Shown: piece after piece, positions 32,431-40,630 of the stretch
Numbering within the stretch: position 1 is the stretch's first letter
Layout: each line of letters starts with the position of its first letter
DNA from: Lachnospiraceae bacterium UBA7050
GTDB lineage: Bacteria; Bacillota; Clostridia; Lachnospirales; Lachnospiraceae
Length of the DNA: 64,000 nt
Direction: 5' to 3'
Assembly (NCBI GenBank): GCA_002493905.1
Contig: DLAJ01000025.1
Span: 89,994 to 153,993, forward strand
Notes under the pieces: model-generated
What the model was told of the DNA's origin: nothing
Database searches by the model: none
Seen by the model: the letters and a program-made list of their open reading frames with translations, nothing else
Translations under genes and position numbers: made by a program

Positions 32431-35226
32431 TTATGACTTTTTACCTTTCTTTTTTACGACAGCAAACACAACGCCGCCGATCACCGCAGCCGCTGCGATC
32501 ACGATTCCTGCGATCACGCCCGGATGAACGGAGTTTTTCTCAGCCTCAGGCGCCGGCGTCACAGGTTCCGACGTCTCCGCCGACTCCTCCGGCTCAGGCG
32601 TAGTTTCGGGCTCCGCGTTCTGCGCAGCGTCCGTCTCCTCTCCGTCGCCGCTCTTTACAAGTACCATTGCAGAGATCGGAGATACCGTAATCTCTCCTGC
32701 GAGATTCGTCTCGATTGCTTCCGTTCCTGCCTTCTCTCCATTGATGTAGACATCCCATGTGCCATCCGGCAGCGTAACAGTCGTTTCTGCATTATTCGCA
32801 TTAAAGATCACGAACAGACCGTCCGATACTTCTCCGTTTGCTCCGCCCGCAATGCTGAATGCAACAACGTTTTTATCCAGACCTTCCATTGCGGTGATAT
32901 TATTTTTCACATCATCCGCATTTGCCATGCGAAGTGCCGCATGCTCCTTACGGAACGCAATCAGTCCCTTATAATACTGGAATACATTCCAATATGCCTC
33001 ATCATCCAGATTATCCCACTTTAAGCTGTTGACCGAATCCGGTGAAGAATAGCTGTTTTCATTGAAGCTGCCGTCCTCATTCACTTTAGAACGCAGCATT
33101 TCCTCGCCTGCCTGCATGAACGGAATACCCTGTGAGGTCATGCAGATTGCTGCTGACAGATTGTTCATGCGCACCTGCTCTTCAAACGTTGTACCGCGCG
33201 CTGAATTCACGATTCTGTCAAACAGCGACATATTATCATGGCAGGATGCATAATTGATACTCTGTGACGGGTTCGGGCACCATGGCGCCAATCCCATAAA
33301 GCACTGCTCGATCAGGCTTTCTTTATCTCTTGCACCGGAAATGAATCCAACTTCATCATTATTAAATACGCTTCCTCTTAACGCATCCCTGATCGTATCA
33401 CTGAAGAATGCGAACTCAGGTACCTCATCCGCATTGACCTGCGTCGTCATCGTATAACCCTCTTTGGTCAGCGTTGTGGACATTGTCCAGCCCTCGCCGT
33501 AAAAGATGACATTCGGATGATCCTTATGCACTTCCGCAATGACTTCATTGATCGTCTCCGTATCGATCAGACCTACAAGATCGAAACGAAATCCGTCGAT
33601 ATGGTACTCATCCGCCCAATAGCATACGGAATCTACAATATATTTCTTTACCATGCTCCGCTCGGACGCCGTATCGTTACCGCAGCCGGAACCGTTTGAA
33701 TAATTGCCGTCCGCATCAATTCGTGAGAAATACCCCGGCACGATCCTGTTGAAGCAGAATTCTCCCGCATTGTATACATGGTTGTATACCACGTCCATGA
33801 CAACGCTGACGCCGTTATCATGAAGCGCTTTTACCATTTCTTTCATCTCTTTGACTCTGACTTCACCATTGTAAGGATCCGTCGAGTACGACCCCTCGGG
33901 CACGTTGTAATTGACCGGATCGTAACCCCAGTTAAATTGAGGCGTATCTAATTTTGTCTCATCGACGGAACCGTAATCATAAACCGGAAGCAGATGCAGA
34001 TGCGTGATTCCCAAATCCTTAATATGATCAAGTCCTGTCGGGATACCCGATGCAGTTGTCGTACCTGTTTCAGTAAGTCCTAAATATTTTCCGGTATTGG
34101 TGATGCCTGATGAGGAATCAGAAGAGATATCCCTCATATGAAGTTCATACAGAACCACATCATTAACGGGTATTCCCGCATGCGGATCTTGGTCCGCATC
34201 CCAGCCTTCCGGATTCGTGGAATCCAGGTCAATGACCATCGCGCGGTTTCCGTTAACGCCCGTAGTACGCGCATAGGGATCGCATGCCTCATTTTCATTT
34301 CCGCCGACCGTCACTGTATAAGTATAGTACGTTCCGTTCAGATCGCCTTCTTTTTCTGCAACCCATGTGCCGTTTGCGTCCGCTGTCATCGGAAGCTGCT
34401 CGATCAGATCATCCTCTCCTGCCGTGCCGGACTCATACAGATTCACCGAAACCGCCGAAGCTGTCGGCGCCCAGACACGGAAGGTTGTCTTTTCAGACGT
34501 CCATGTTGCTCCTAAATCGTCACCCTCATAGGTAAATTCACGCTCAAAATCTGTTGTTGAAAAAATATCCGGCATATTCACCTTATACTCATTTCCGTCA
34601 TGGGTGATCGTATAAGCTCCCGTCAGATCAAGCGGTTCGGAAAGTGTGATCTCATATTCTTTTTCCTTCGGAGATGTTACATCTGCAATGGAAACCTCTC
34701 CGTCCAGTCCGGTCACCTTAAATGCGCTCATCAAATCCCCCTCAATCGTTCCGGTCATTGTAACGAATATGGTCTCTGCCCCGTCATAGCCTGCGCTGAC
34801 CAGCTTAATGCCCGTTACGCTGTCTTCGCCATACTCAAGCGTATAACCTTCCACTCCGGATTCCACATACACATGAACTGTTCCGGATACGACCTCTGCC
34901 AGATCAATAAACTGGTCCATGTCCACATCCTTCTCCGACCAGTCCGGTCTTCTGACAATGAAGCCCACCGAAGTAATGCCCGGCGTGATAACCTTGGTCG
35001 CTACCATTTCTCCGTCTTCCTCGACCAGTTCATAGGCGCCGCCTTCCGCGCCCACCTCCCAAAGCCACACATCCCAGTTCTCGTAATTACCGTCTTCCCG
35101 GTGATAGTGCAGCTTCAGCGTCAGGTCTTCCGCGGCTGCCGCCGGCATTACATCGACAATTGCCGTAAGGACCGTCGTGAGAAGCATAACCAATGCGATA
35201 GAAAACGTTTTCACTTTCTTATACAT
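32431..35226 (-). CDS. pulA: Type I pullulanase, secreted and membrane-anchored
   Basis: 931 residues. A signal peptide (about 1-32) is followed by a CBM41-like starch-binding domain (LTLKLHYHREDGNYENWDVW), a second beta domain, a CBM48-type domain (RVWAPTASAVSVNLYESG) and a GH13 catalytic domain. Pullulanase motifs: FNWGYDPVNYNVPEGSYS, region I VVMDVVYNHV, nucleophile Asp in GFRFDLVGLID, acid/base Glu in FYGEGW, and ASCHDNMSLFD. A Glu/Pro-rich linker and one transmembrane helix (about 897-920) anchor it, with a Lys-rich tail. It cleaves alpha-1,6 branches of starch or pullulan at the cell surface. No sugar transporter adjoins it. Confidence 0.95.
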   Translation of the reverse strand: MYKKVKTFSIALVMLLTTVLTAIVDVMPAAAAEDLTLKLHYHREDGNYENWDVWLWEVGAEGGAYELVEEDGEMVATKVITPGITSVGFIVRRPDWSEKDVDMDQFIDLAEVVSGTVHVYVESGVEGYTLEYGEDSVTGIKLVSAGYDGAETIFVTMTGTIEGDLMSAFKVTGLDGEVSIADVTSPKEKEYEITLSEPLDLTGAYTITHDGNEYKVNMPDIFSTTDFEREFTYEGDDLGATWTSEKTTFRVWAPTASAVSVNLYESGTAGEDDLIEQLPMTADANGTWVAEKEGDLNGTYYTYTVTVGGNENEACDPYARTTGVNGNRAMVIDLDSTNPEGWDADQDPHAGIPVNDVVLYELHMRDISSDSSSGITNTGKYLGLTETGTTTASGIPTGLDHIKDLGITHLHLLPVYDYGSVDETKLDTPQFNWGYDPVNYNVPEGSYSTDPYNGEVRVKEMKEMVKALHDNGVSVVMDVVYNHVYNAGEFCFNRIVPGYFSRIDADGNYSNGSGCGNDTASERSMVKKYIVDSVCYWADEYHIDGFRFDLVGLIDTETINEVIAEVHKDHPNVIFYGEGWTMSTTLTKEGYTMTTQVNADEVPEFAFFSDTIRDALRGSVFNNDEVGFISGARDKESLIEQCFMGLAPWCPNPSQSINYASCHDNMSLFDRIVNSARGTTFEEQVRMNNLSAAICMTSQGIPFMQAGEEMLRSKVNEDGSFNENSYSSPDSVNSLKWDNLDDEAYWNVFQYYKGLIAFRKEHAALRMANADDVKNNITAMEGLDKNVVAFSIAGGANGEVSDGLFVIFNANNAETTVTLPDGTWDVYINGEKAGTEAIETNLAGEITVSPISAMVLVKSGDGEETDAAQNAEPETTPEPEESAETSEPVTPAPEAEKNSVHPGVIAGIVIAAAAVIGGVVFAVVKKKGKKS

Positions 35227-35388
35227 AGATACCTCCTGCCTTTCCCGTATTCAGGCCGCTGCACAATGAAGCTTCGCTTCACAAAAGCTTTGCTTCATAT
35301 AAGCTCTGCTTCATTAACGCAAGGCTTCCTTCTGCTGCTTTGCTTTGTTCCGCAGCATACAGCGCCTGTCCGTTCTATTCTGTCTTCT

Positions 35389-35417
35389 AAGGTAAGACAT
35401 TCGGTACTTTTTGTCAA
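35389..35417 (-). promoter_or_regulatory. Probable promoter of the pullulanase gene
   Basis: TTGACA (35417-35412), 17 bases, TACCTT (35394-35389) on the minus strand. The repeat TATTTTCGAA, present twice just upstream (about 35424-35446), could bind a sugar-responsive regulator; this is a guess. Confidence 0.55.
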
Positions 35418-35534
35418 TATCTTTTTCGAAAATATTCGAAAATATACATTTTGCACAAATTTGTTAGACAATTTTTTACAAATTGGACTTTGAATTTCCA
35501 GCCAATACGATGAAAATTATTTATTTAGAAACAA

Positions 35535-35565
35535 ACATGCCGGGTAAAATTTCTGCCCGGCATGT
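35535..35565 (-). terminator. Intrinsic terminator of the YqeY-like gene
   Basis: On the minus strand ACATGCCGGG (35565-35556) pairs with CCCGGCATGT (35544-35535), followed by a T-rich stretch. Confidence 0.8.
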
Positions 35566-35576
35566 CTTAATGATTC

Positions 35577-36023
35577 TTATTTCAATACTTCGCCAACCAG
35601 CCTGTTGACAAGTCCGCCGTCCGCGCGGCCTTTCACTTTCGGCATCAGTTCTTTCATAACCTTTCCCTTGTCCTTGGCGGAAGGGTTCTCAATACCGAGC
35701 GCTGCGATCGTTTCAGCAATGACCGCCCGAATCTGCTCCTCACCCATCTCCTCCGGAGCGAACTCGCTTAAAACCGCAATGCGCGCTTCGCACTGCGCTT
35801 TGATATCCGTTCTGTCCGGCGGCGCAAGCTCCAATGTCTCCTTGGTCTGTTTTAACTCTTTCTTGACAACCTCAAACTCCTCAGTCTCAGTCAGGTCCTC
35901 ACGCTTATCAATCGCCTTATTTTTCAGTGCGGATAACAGCATCGACAGGGACTCTTTGCGCTCCTTATCGTGATTTTTCATCGCCGTTACCATCTCAGCC
36001 CTGACCTTGTCTATCATACTCAT
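35577..36023 (-). CDS. GatB/YqeY domain protein
   Basis: 148 residues, the usual length of stand-alone YqeY proteins. Helical: MIDKVRAEMVTAMKNHDKER at the start, ALKNKAIDKREDLTE, and KDKGKVMKELMPKVKGRADGGLVNRLV at the end, the family's best conserved part. It resembles the tRNA-binding tail of the GatB amidotransferase subunit; the function of free YqeY is not settled. GGAAG precedes the ATG. Confidence 0.9.
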   Translation of the reverse strand: MSMIDKVRAEMVTAMKNHDKERKESLSMLLSALKNKAIDKREDLTETEEFEVVKKELKQTKETLELAPPDRTDIKAQCEARIAVLSEFAPEEMGEEQIRAVIAETIAALGIENPSAKDKGKVMKELMPKVKGRADGGLVNRLVGEVLK

Positions 36024-36059
36024 TGCTTTCTTCCTTCTTTCCAGCCTGCCGCAAAACGC

Positions 36060-36815
36060 CTACTTCATCAGCTTTGTTACAAGCGATTCTTCTTCCATCT
36101 GATTGCGGAGCATCATATTCTTATACTCTTCCAGCACTTCTTCCTTCTTTTTATCGGAAATTGCTTTCGGCATATCGAGGTCTTCAATACGGCTTGCCGC
36201 ACCTGTCAGATTTTCAGACGCATTCATGTTATAATTGTAAGCGCCCTCCAGCGCATTCGCGCTTGCGCCCATGCTGCTTCTCATACTGCTGACCTGATCT
36301 ATGGCTTTGTCCACGCGGCTCATATCGAAGTTGCCGGTCACATTATATCCTTCAAGGCCAAGCGCCTTTAATGTCGCGTCCGCCGTCTTCACGTCCGGTC
36401 CGGTCCCGTCAGGATTCGTCGCCATGCCAAGAGAATTCTCACCGTTTAACAGGTTCTTGGTATTATATGTCGTATTGCTCACAATATCCGTAATTCCCTG
36501 TAAATACCCGTCAATCTCTTTCTGGATCGCGCCCTTATCCGAAGCTGTCAGCAGTCCGCTCGACGCCTTCACACTTGCACTCTTAATGGACTGTAAATAA
36601 CTGTGAATGCCGGAAAGCGCGCCATCACCGATTTTTGTCAGATTGATGCCGTCCTTTGCATTCTGTCCGCCGACCTGCATGCCATTATCCTGACTTTTCA
36701 GATTCTGAACCTGTGTTAAGCCTGCCGCGTCATCCGCGGCACTGTTGATCCGTTTTCCGCTTGCAATCGTTCCGTAATTGACATTGGTGTATCCTGTCAC
36801 TCCATCAACTCTCAT
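36060..36815 (-). CDS. Flagellin-like protein, atypical termini
   Basis: 251 residues. Residues 14-60 carry the flagellin core (GTIASGKRINSAADDAAGLTQ, GINLTKIGDGALSGI) and the C-terminal third shows the counterpart (SSMRSSMGASANALEGAYNY, SRIEDLDM). The usual first helix (with MRINxN and about 40 residues before SG-RINSA) is shortened, and the end (EEYKNMMLRNQMEEESLVTKL) does not match the usual flagellin tail. It is therefore a paralogue that may not polymerise normally. GAGGGG precedes the ATG. A FlaG-like gene lies just upstream on the same strand. Confidence 0.75.
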   Translation of the reverse strand: MRVDGVTGYTNVNYGTIASGKRINSAADDAAGLTQVQNLKSQDNGMQVGGQNAKDGINLTKIGDGALSGIHSYLQSIKSASVKASSGLLTASDKGAIQKEIDGYLQGITDIVSNTTYNTKNLLNGENSLGMATNPDGTGPDVKTADATLKALGLEGYNVTGNFDMSRVDKAIDQVSSMRSSMGASANALEGAYNYNMNASENLTGAASRIEDLDMPKAISDKKKEEVLEEYKNMMLRNQMEEESLVTKLMK

Positions 36816-36922
36816 AATACCCCTCCATTCCCGCCCGTTTCGCTGCTGCCCGGTCCGCGCTGCTTAAGATACGGCTGATCCGTGCACTCCCACGCCCGCA
36901 GTCATGCGCCGGTGCGCAATCC

Positions 36923-37555
36923 TCAAATTTCAGTTTCAAACATCATGCCTTTCATCGTATGCAGATGTTCTATCATTTTTTGAATCTCTTCGCTTGGAAT
37001 TTCTTTTCTGACTTCCTTATTGTCGGCGTCCATGATCTTGATCGTATAACGCTCAATCTTATCATCATACCCGAACTGCACATCATATTTCAAAGAGCGC
37101 AGACGCTCCTTGGCGTTCTCCATTGCCTTTTCTGCCATGACTTTTTCATAATAACTATCCTGGCCGGCAGCCTTTCGCTCTTCCTGTTGTCCGCTGACAC
37201 GCTCAATGTTCTGCGCCTGCAGCACATCTTGTGCCGGCACCCTGCCTGCACGGTTCACCCTCTGCTGTCCAGACACGCGCTCCCCGGTCTGACCGTTTCC
37301 CGCATCACCCTTCACAGCCCTTATCAAGTTTCCGCTCTGTGCCTGCTGTATTTCAGGCTGTATCTGCGGCCGTAAAACAGCATCCGCCGTACTGGGTGCT
37401 GACACCGAAGCCGGCGCATGATTTACCGCTGTCTGAGACGGTGTTTTCACTTCCTGTTTTGGCGCACGCTGTGGCGCCGGGCTCAATACCTGGGGCATCT
37501 CTACGCGGATGGGCACTGCGCCTCCCGCTGTCACATCAGTTATCCCCATATACAT
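36923..37555 (-). CDS. FlaG-family flagellar protein with long disordered N-terminus
   Basis: About 210 residues from the ATG at 37555 (AAAGGA upstream). The last 65 residues form the FlaG domain (LKYDVQFGYDDKIERYTIKI, DNKEVRKEIPSEEIQKMIEHL). The first 130 residues are rich in Pro, Gln, Ala and Val with two VSGQQ repeats, and are probably disordered; ordinary FlaG proteins are about 110-130 residues. FlaG modulates filament length in other bacteria. Next to the flagellin-like gene, it supports motility. Confidence 0.8.
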   Translation of the reverse strand: MYMGITDVTAGGAVPIRVEMPQVLSPAPQRAPKQEVKTPSQTAVNHAPASVSAPSTADAVLRPQIQPEIQQAQSGNLIRAVKGDAGNGQTGERVSGQQRVNRAGRVPAQDVLQAQNIERVSGQQEERKAAGQDSYYEKVMAEKAMENAKERLRSLKYDVQFGYDDKIERYTIKIMDADNKEVRKEIPSEEIQKMIEHLHTMKGMMFETEI

Positions 37556-37668
37556 CCCTGTCCTTTCACTGATCGACTTGCCGAAATCCTTTTCCTGCTT
37601 ACTTATTCTTATAGCTAATACCATTATATTCCTGTTTTTCAAAAAAAACAAGTATTTCGACGGGCGAT

Positions 37669-38493
37669 TTACCCTGCTTTTTTCGCCACAAACAGATATC
37701 TCGCCATCTCTCCGCGAAACGCCTCAAACGGCTTTTCTGCATACTCCGTCTGTCCGATCAGCATTTGGTACCATGCGCCCTCTCCCGCCTCAAAAAACGA
37801 ATCTTTCAGTGAGACTGCCGCCTCCCGTTTCCGTAAAAGCAGCTCATAGCACTCCTTTGTGATATCCTTAGTCTCAAACGCTATCCCCTGTGCCCGCAGC
37901 GCCTCTGCAAGTTTTGTTGTATGTACGTTTTCGGTCTTTGGCATGACATCGCCTTCCTGATAAGCGCAAAAAAACGTACCGCCCTTTTTAAGCCATGACC
38001 AGAGTTGTCCTGTAAATGCAGTCATATCAGCTGCAAAGTACATGGTATCCATGGATACTATCAGGTCAAAGGTCTCTTCCGGATAATTGATCTCACCCAT
38101 GACGCCCTGTCTGAAATCAGACTTTTGCGGATATCGCTTTTTTGCGGACGTAACCGCCCTGTTCGAATAATCAAAACCATGGATAAACGCGCCTGTCCTC
38201 TCCTGCAGATACGCAAGCATTTTGCCGTTCCCACAGCCGATGTCCAAAATGTGAGCCTGCCCTCCGTCCGGAATATACTTTAATATCCTGTCAACCTGTC
38301 CGATATCGCTGAATCCGTCCTGCGAAAAATCCGCGCCGAAGGCCTTGCGGCAAAATTGCCCGAATACGTCCGATTCTGCCGCCATCTTATAAAATTCCTC
38401 GTATTCCCGATAAAAAAGAGTTTCCGAAGGAAACTCTTTCGATTCGCATTGCGATTCTTCCGGGCTTGAGGAATTTCCTATACATTCTTTCAT
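37669..38493 (-). CDS. SAM-dependent methyltransferase, class I
   Basis: 274 residues; AAGGAG precedes the ATG. The Rossmann fold starts near residue 75 (HILDIGCGNGKMLAYLQE), then FIHGFDYSNRAV and LIVSMDTMYFAADM. The substrate is unknown. The first 28 residues (MKECIGNSSSPEESQCESKE, then FPSE) come from an inserted palindromic element (38415-38482), which supplies codons but no known domain. An alternative start after the element has no ATG near FYREYEEFYKM except that Met itself (about 38385). It overlaps the end of the decarboxylase gene by four bases, so the two are probably co-translated. Confidence 0.8.
   Translation of the reverse strand: MKECIGNSSSPEESQCESKEFPSETLFYREYEEFYKMAAESDVFGQFCRKAFGADFSQDGFSDIGQVDRILKYIPDGGQAHILDIGCGNGKMLAYLQERTGAFIHGFDYSNRAVTSAKKRYPQKSDFRQGVMGEINYPEETFDLIVSMDTMYFAADMTAFTGQLWSWLKKGGTFFCAYQEGDVMPKTENVHTTKLAEALRAQGIAFETKDITKECYELLLRKREAAVSLKDSFFEAGEGAWYQMLIGQTEYAEKPFEAFRGEMARYLFVAKKAG
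38415..38482. repeat. Palindromic element inside a coding region (copy B)
   Basis: AAAGAGTTTCC-GAA-GGAAACTCTTT (38415-38439), the near-palindrome GATTCGC-ATT-GCGATTC (38441-38457), and GAGGAATTTCCTATA (38468-38482), which also ends copy A. It lies wholly within the 5' end of the methyltransferase gene and keeps the frame open. Confidence 0.8.
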
Positions 38494-39431
38494 GCGAGTC
38501 TCCTTTTGAAATACGCGATCGTCTTTTCCAAACCTTCCTCAAGCGCAACCGCAGGTTCCCAGTCCAGTTCCTTTTTGGCAAGCTCAATAACCGGCTTTCT
38601 CTGTTTCGGATCATCCTGCGGCAGCTCCCTGTAGACAATCTTTGACTGCGACCCGGTCATGCGGATCACAAGCTGTGCCAGTTCGAGCATCGTGAACTCT
38701 CCCGGATTTCCCAGATTCACCGGTCCCGTAAAACCATCCCTGCTGTTCATCATGCGGATCATACCCTCAACCAGATCGTCCACATAGCAGAAGCTTCGCG
38801 TCTGGGAACCATCCCCGTAAATGGTAATATCCTCGCCCTGAAGCGCCTGCACAATAAAATTCGAAACAACCCTGCCGTCATTAACCGCCATGCGCGGACC
38901 ATAGGTGTTAAAAATCCGGATCACCTTAATATCCACGCCATGCTGTCTGTGATAATCAAAAAATAGAGTTTCCGCCATACGCTTTCCCTCATCATAGCAG
39001 GAACGTGTACCAATCGGATTCACACAGCCGCGGTAATCTTCCGGCTGCGGATGGACCTCCGGATCGCCATATACCTCGCTTGTGCTCGCCTGAAGTACCC
39101 TTGCATGGCAGCGTTTTGCAAGCCCTAAACTGTGCAGTGCACCCATTACGCTCGTCTTTCCTGTTTTAATCGGATCGTACTGGTAATGAATCGGGCTTGC
39201 GGGACAGGCAAGATTATAAATCTGATCAACCTCGACATAATAGGGTTCAATAATATCATGCCGCATAAACTCAAAATAGGGATTGTCCATCAAATGACGT
39301 ATATTGTCTTTCCTCCCCGTAAACAGATTGTCCACGCATACCACATCATTTCCCTGCTCCAACAGCCTTTCACACAAATGCGAGCCAATAAATCCGGCGC
39401 CTCCGGTTACTACAATTCTTTTTCTGTCCAT
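38490..39431 (-). CDS. UDP-glucuronate decarboxylase (UDP-xylose synthase type)
   Basis: 313 residues. Extended SDR with TGGAGFIGSHLCERLLEQG at the NAD site (residues 9-27), DNLFTGRKDNI, the characteristic NLACPASPIHYQYDPIKT, the Thr-Ser-Glu-Val-Tyr-Gly-Asp-Pro segment, and catalytic Tyr/Lys in SCYDEGKRMAETL. These are hallmarks of UDP-glucuronate decarboxylases, which make UDP-xylose. GAGGAG precedes the ATG. The methyltransferase follows with an overlap. Confidence 0.9.
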   Translation of the reverse strand: MDRKRIVVTGGAGFIGSHLCERLLEQGNDVVCVDNLFTGRKDNIRHLMDNPYFEFMRHDIIEPYYVEVDQIYNLACPASPIHYQYDPIKTGKTSVMGALHSLGLAKRCHARVLQASTSEVYGDPEVHPQPEDYRGCVNPIGTRSCYDEGKRMAETLFFDYHRQHGVDIKVIRIFNTYGPRMAVNDGRVVSNFIVQALQGEDITIYGDGSQTRSFCYVDDLVEGMIRMMNSRDGFTGPVNLGNPGEFTMLELAQLVIRMTGSQSKIVYRELPQDDPKQRKPVIELAKKELDWEPAVALEEGLEKTIAYFKRRLA

Positions 39432-39538
39432 TTTTCTGCTCCTCTTCTTTTACTTTTTGCCTATTATTTATTATGTGATCTCTTTATCCTCTTATTGTTA
39501 AATTCCTTTTTTCTTTCTGCTAATATTTTTATTCCCTA

Positions 39539-40549
39539 TTACGATATTCTTAAACTGCGTTCTTTACTGTTTTTCGCACTATATTTAATAATCAGGATTT
39601 CCACACTCATCACATCATTCATTCTGCCCGTTTTTACTTTCTCTTCATAAGCAACGCATTCTTCAACTGCCGCACGCAGTTCCGACGCCGTAAAGCCTGC
39701 CGCCTGTGTGACGTACTTGCCCGCAATAAATGGAGGAAGGCCGGTTTTTGCACCAATCTGCCTGTTGTCCGCACCCTTTTTCTTTAATTCTTTCACCTGA
39801 AGCAGCAGGTTGAACTGACGCGCGATCAAAAACAAAATCCGCATCGGCGGTTCTTTCAGGGTCAGAAGGTCATAATACAGGTCAAGCGCTTTTTTCTGTT
39901 TCCGCTCGGCAATCGCGCCTATCATATCAAAAATGCGGCTTGTTACCCGCGTGGTACAGACCGCCTCCACGTCCCCGTCCGTGATCACATCACGTCCCAT
40001 CGTATAACAGATCAGCTTTTCTAACTCCTGCGCAATATTCTGCATGTCTGTTCCTGTCTTTTCCATAAAAAGAAGAAGCGTCTGTTTCGTGATGCTGCGG
40101 TTTTCTTTTTTCAGCATTGAAAGAATCCACTTCGTCAGAGTCTCCTCATCCTGCGCCGAAAATTCGACCGCACGGCCTTTCCCCTTCGCCGCCTTATAGA
40201 GCTTGCTGCGCTTATCGACTTCCTGCTCGGTAAAGATCATGACCGTGCTCTCCGGAATGCCGGGCAGGTATCCGGCAAGCTCCTCGCCGTTCTTCTTGAA
40301 AAGACCGCTGTCGTTTATCACAATCACCCTGTGCTCTGCAAAAAACGGCATTGTCTCCGCGAGATCGATAATTTCCCGAACCGGCACGTCCGCGCTTTCA
40401 TAGACATTGCAGTTAACAGTATCGCCCTCGCCAAGCAGCGCGCCAATCAGTTTATGACGGTACTGGTTTTTCAGATAAGCTTCCTCACCGTACAAAAGAT
40501 AAACCGATTTGAAATTTTGTGTTTTAATATCTTCCAAGATTGTACGCAT
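39539..40549 (-). CDS. holA: DNA polymerase III delta subunit
   Basis: 336 residues. The N-terminal region (FKSVYLLYGEEAYLKNQYRH), the AAA-like core (VIVINDSGLF, LPGIPESTVMIFTEQEVDKR) and the helical C-terminal part (RIFDMIGAIAERKQKKALDL, LLQVKELKKKGADNRQIGAK) follow the HolA pattern. It loads the sliding clamp as part of the clamp-loader. It follows comEC on the same strand, a common gene order in Firmicutes. Confidence 0.93.
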   Translation of the reverse strand: MRTILEDIKTQNFKSVYLLYGEEAYLKNQYRHKLIGALLGEGDTVNCNVYESADVPVREIIDLAETMPFFAEHRVIVINDSGLFKKNGEELAGYLPGIPESTVMIFTEQEVDKRSKLYKAAKGKGRAVEFSAQDEETLTKWILSMLKKENRSITKQTLLLFMEKTGTDMQNIAQELEKLICYTMGRDVITDGDVEAVCTTRVTSRIFDMIGAIAERKQKKALDLYYDLLTLKEPPMRILFLIARQFNLLLQVKELKKKGADNRQIGAKTGLPPFIAGKYVTQAAGFTASELRAAVEECVAYEEKVKTGRMNDVMSVEILIIKYSAKNSKERSLRIS

Positions 40550-40630
40550 GGTCCTATCATAATCGGAAAATACGCGTTTGTCAAACTATTGTCCCGCCAA
40601 TTCTCCCGCTAGAGGTCGCCTGCAAGGACG

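Larger units (their letters stand above)
35227..35576. other. Pullulanase promoter region and YqeY terminator
   Basis: No gene. On the pullulanase side the stretch contains TGAAGC-TTC-GCTTCA and related AAGCT..GCTTCAT repeats (35271-35315) in the leader, and a promoter at 35389-35417. Upstream of that are two copies of TATTTTCGAA, a possible operator. A terminator for the YqeY gene lies at 35535-35565. Confidence 0.5.
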
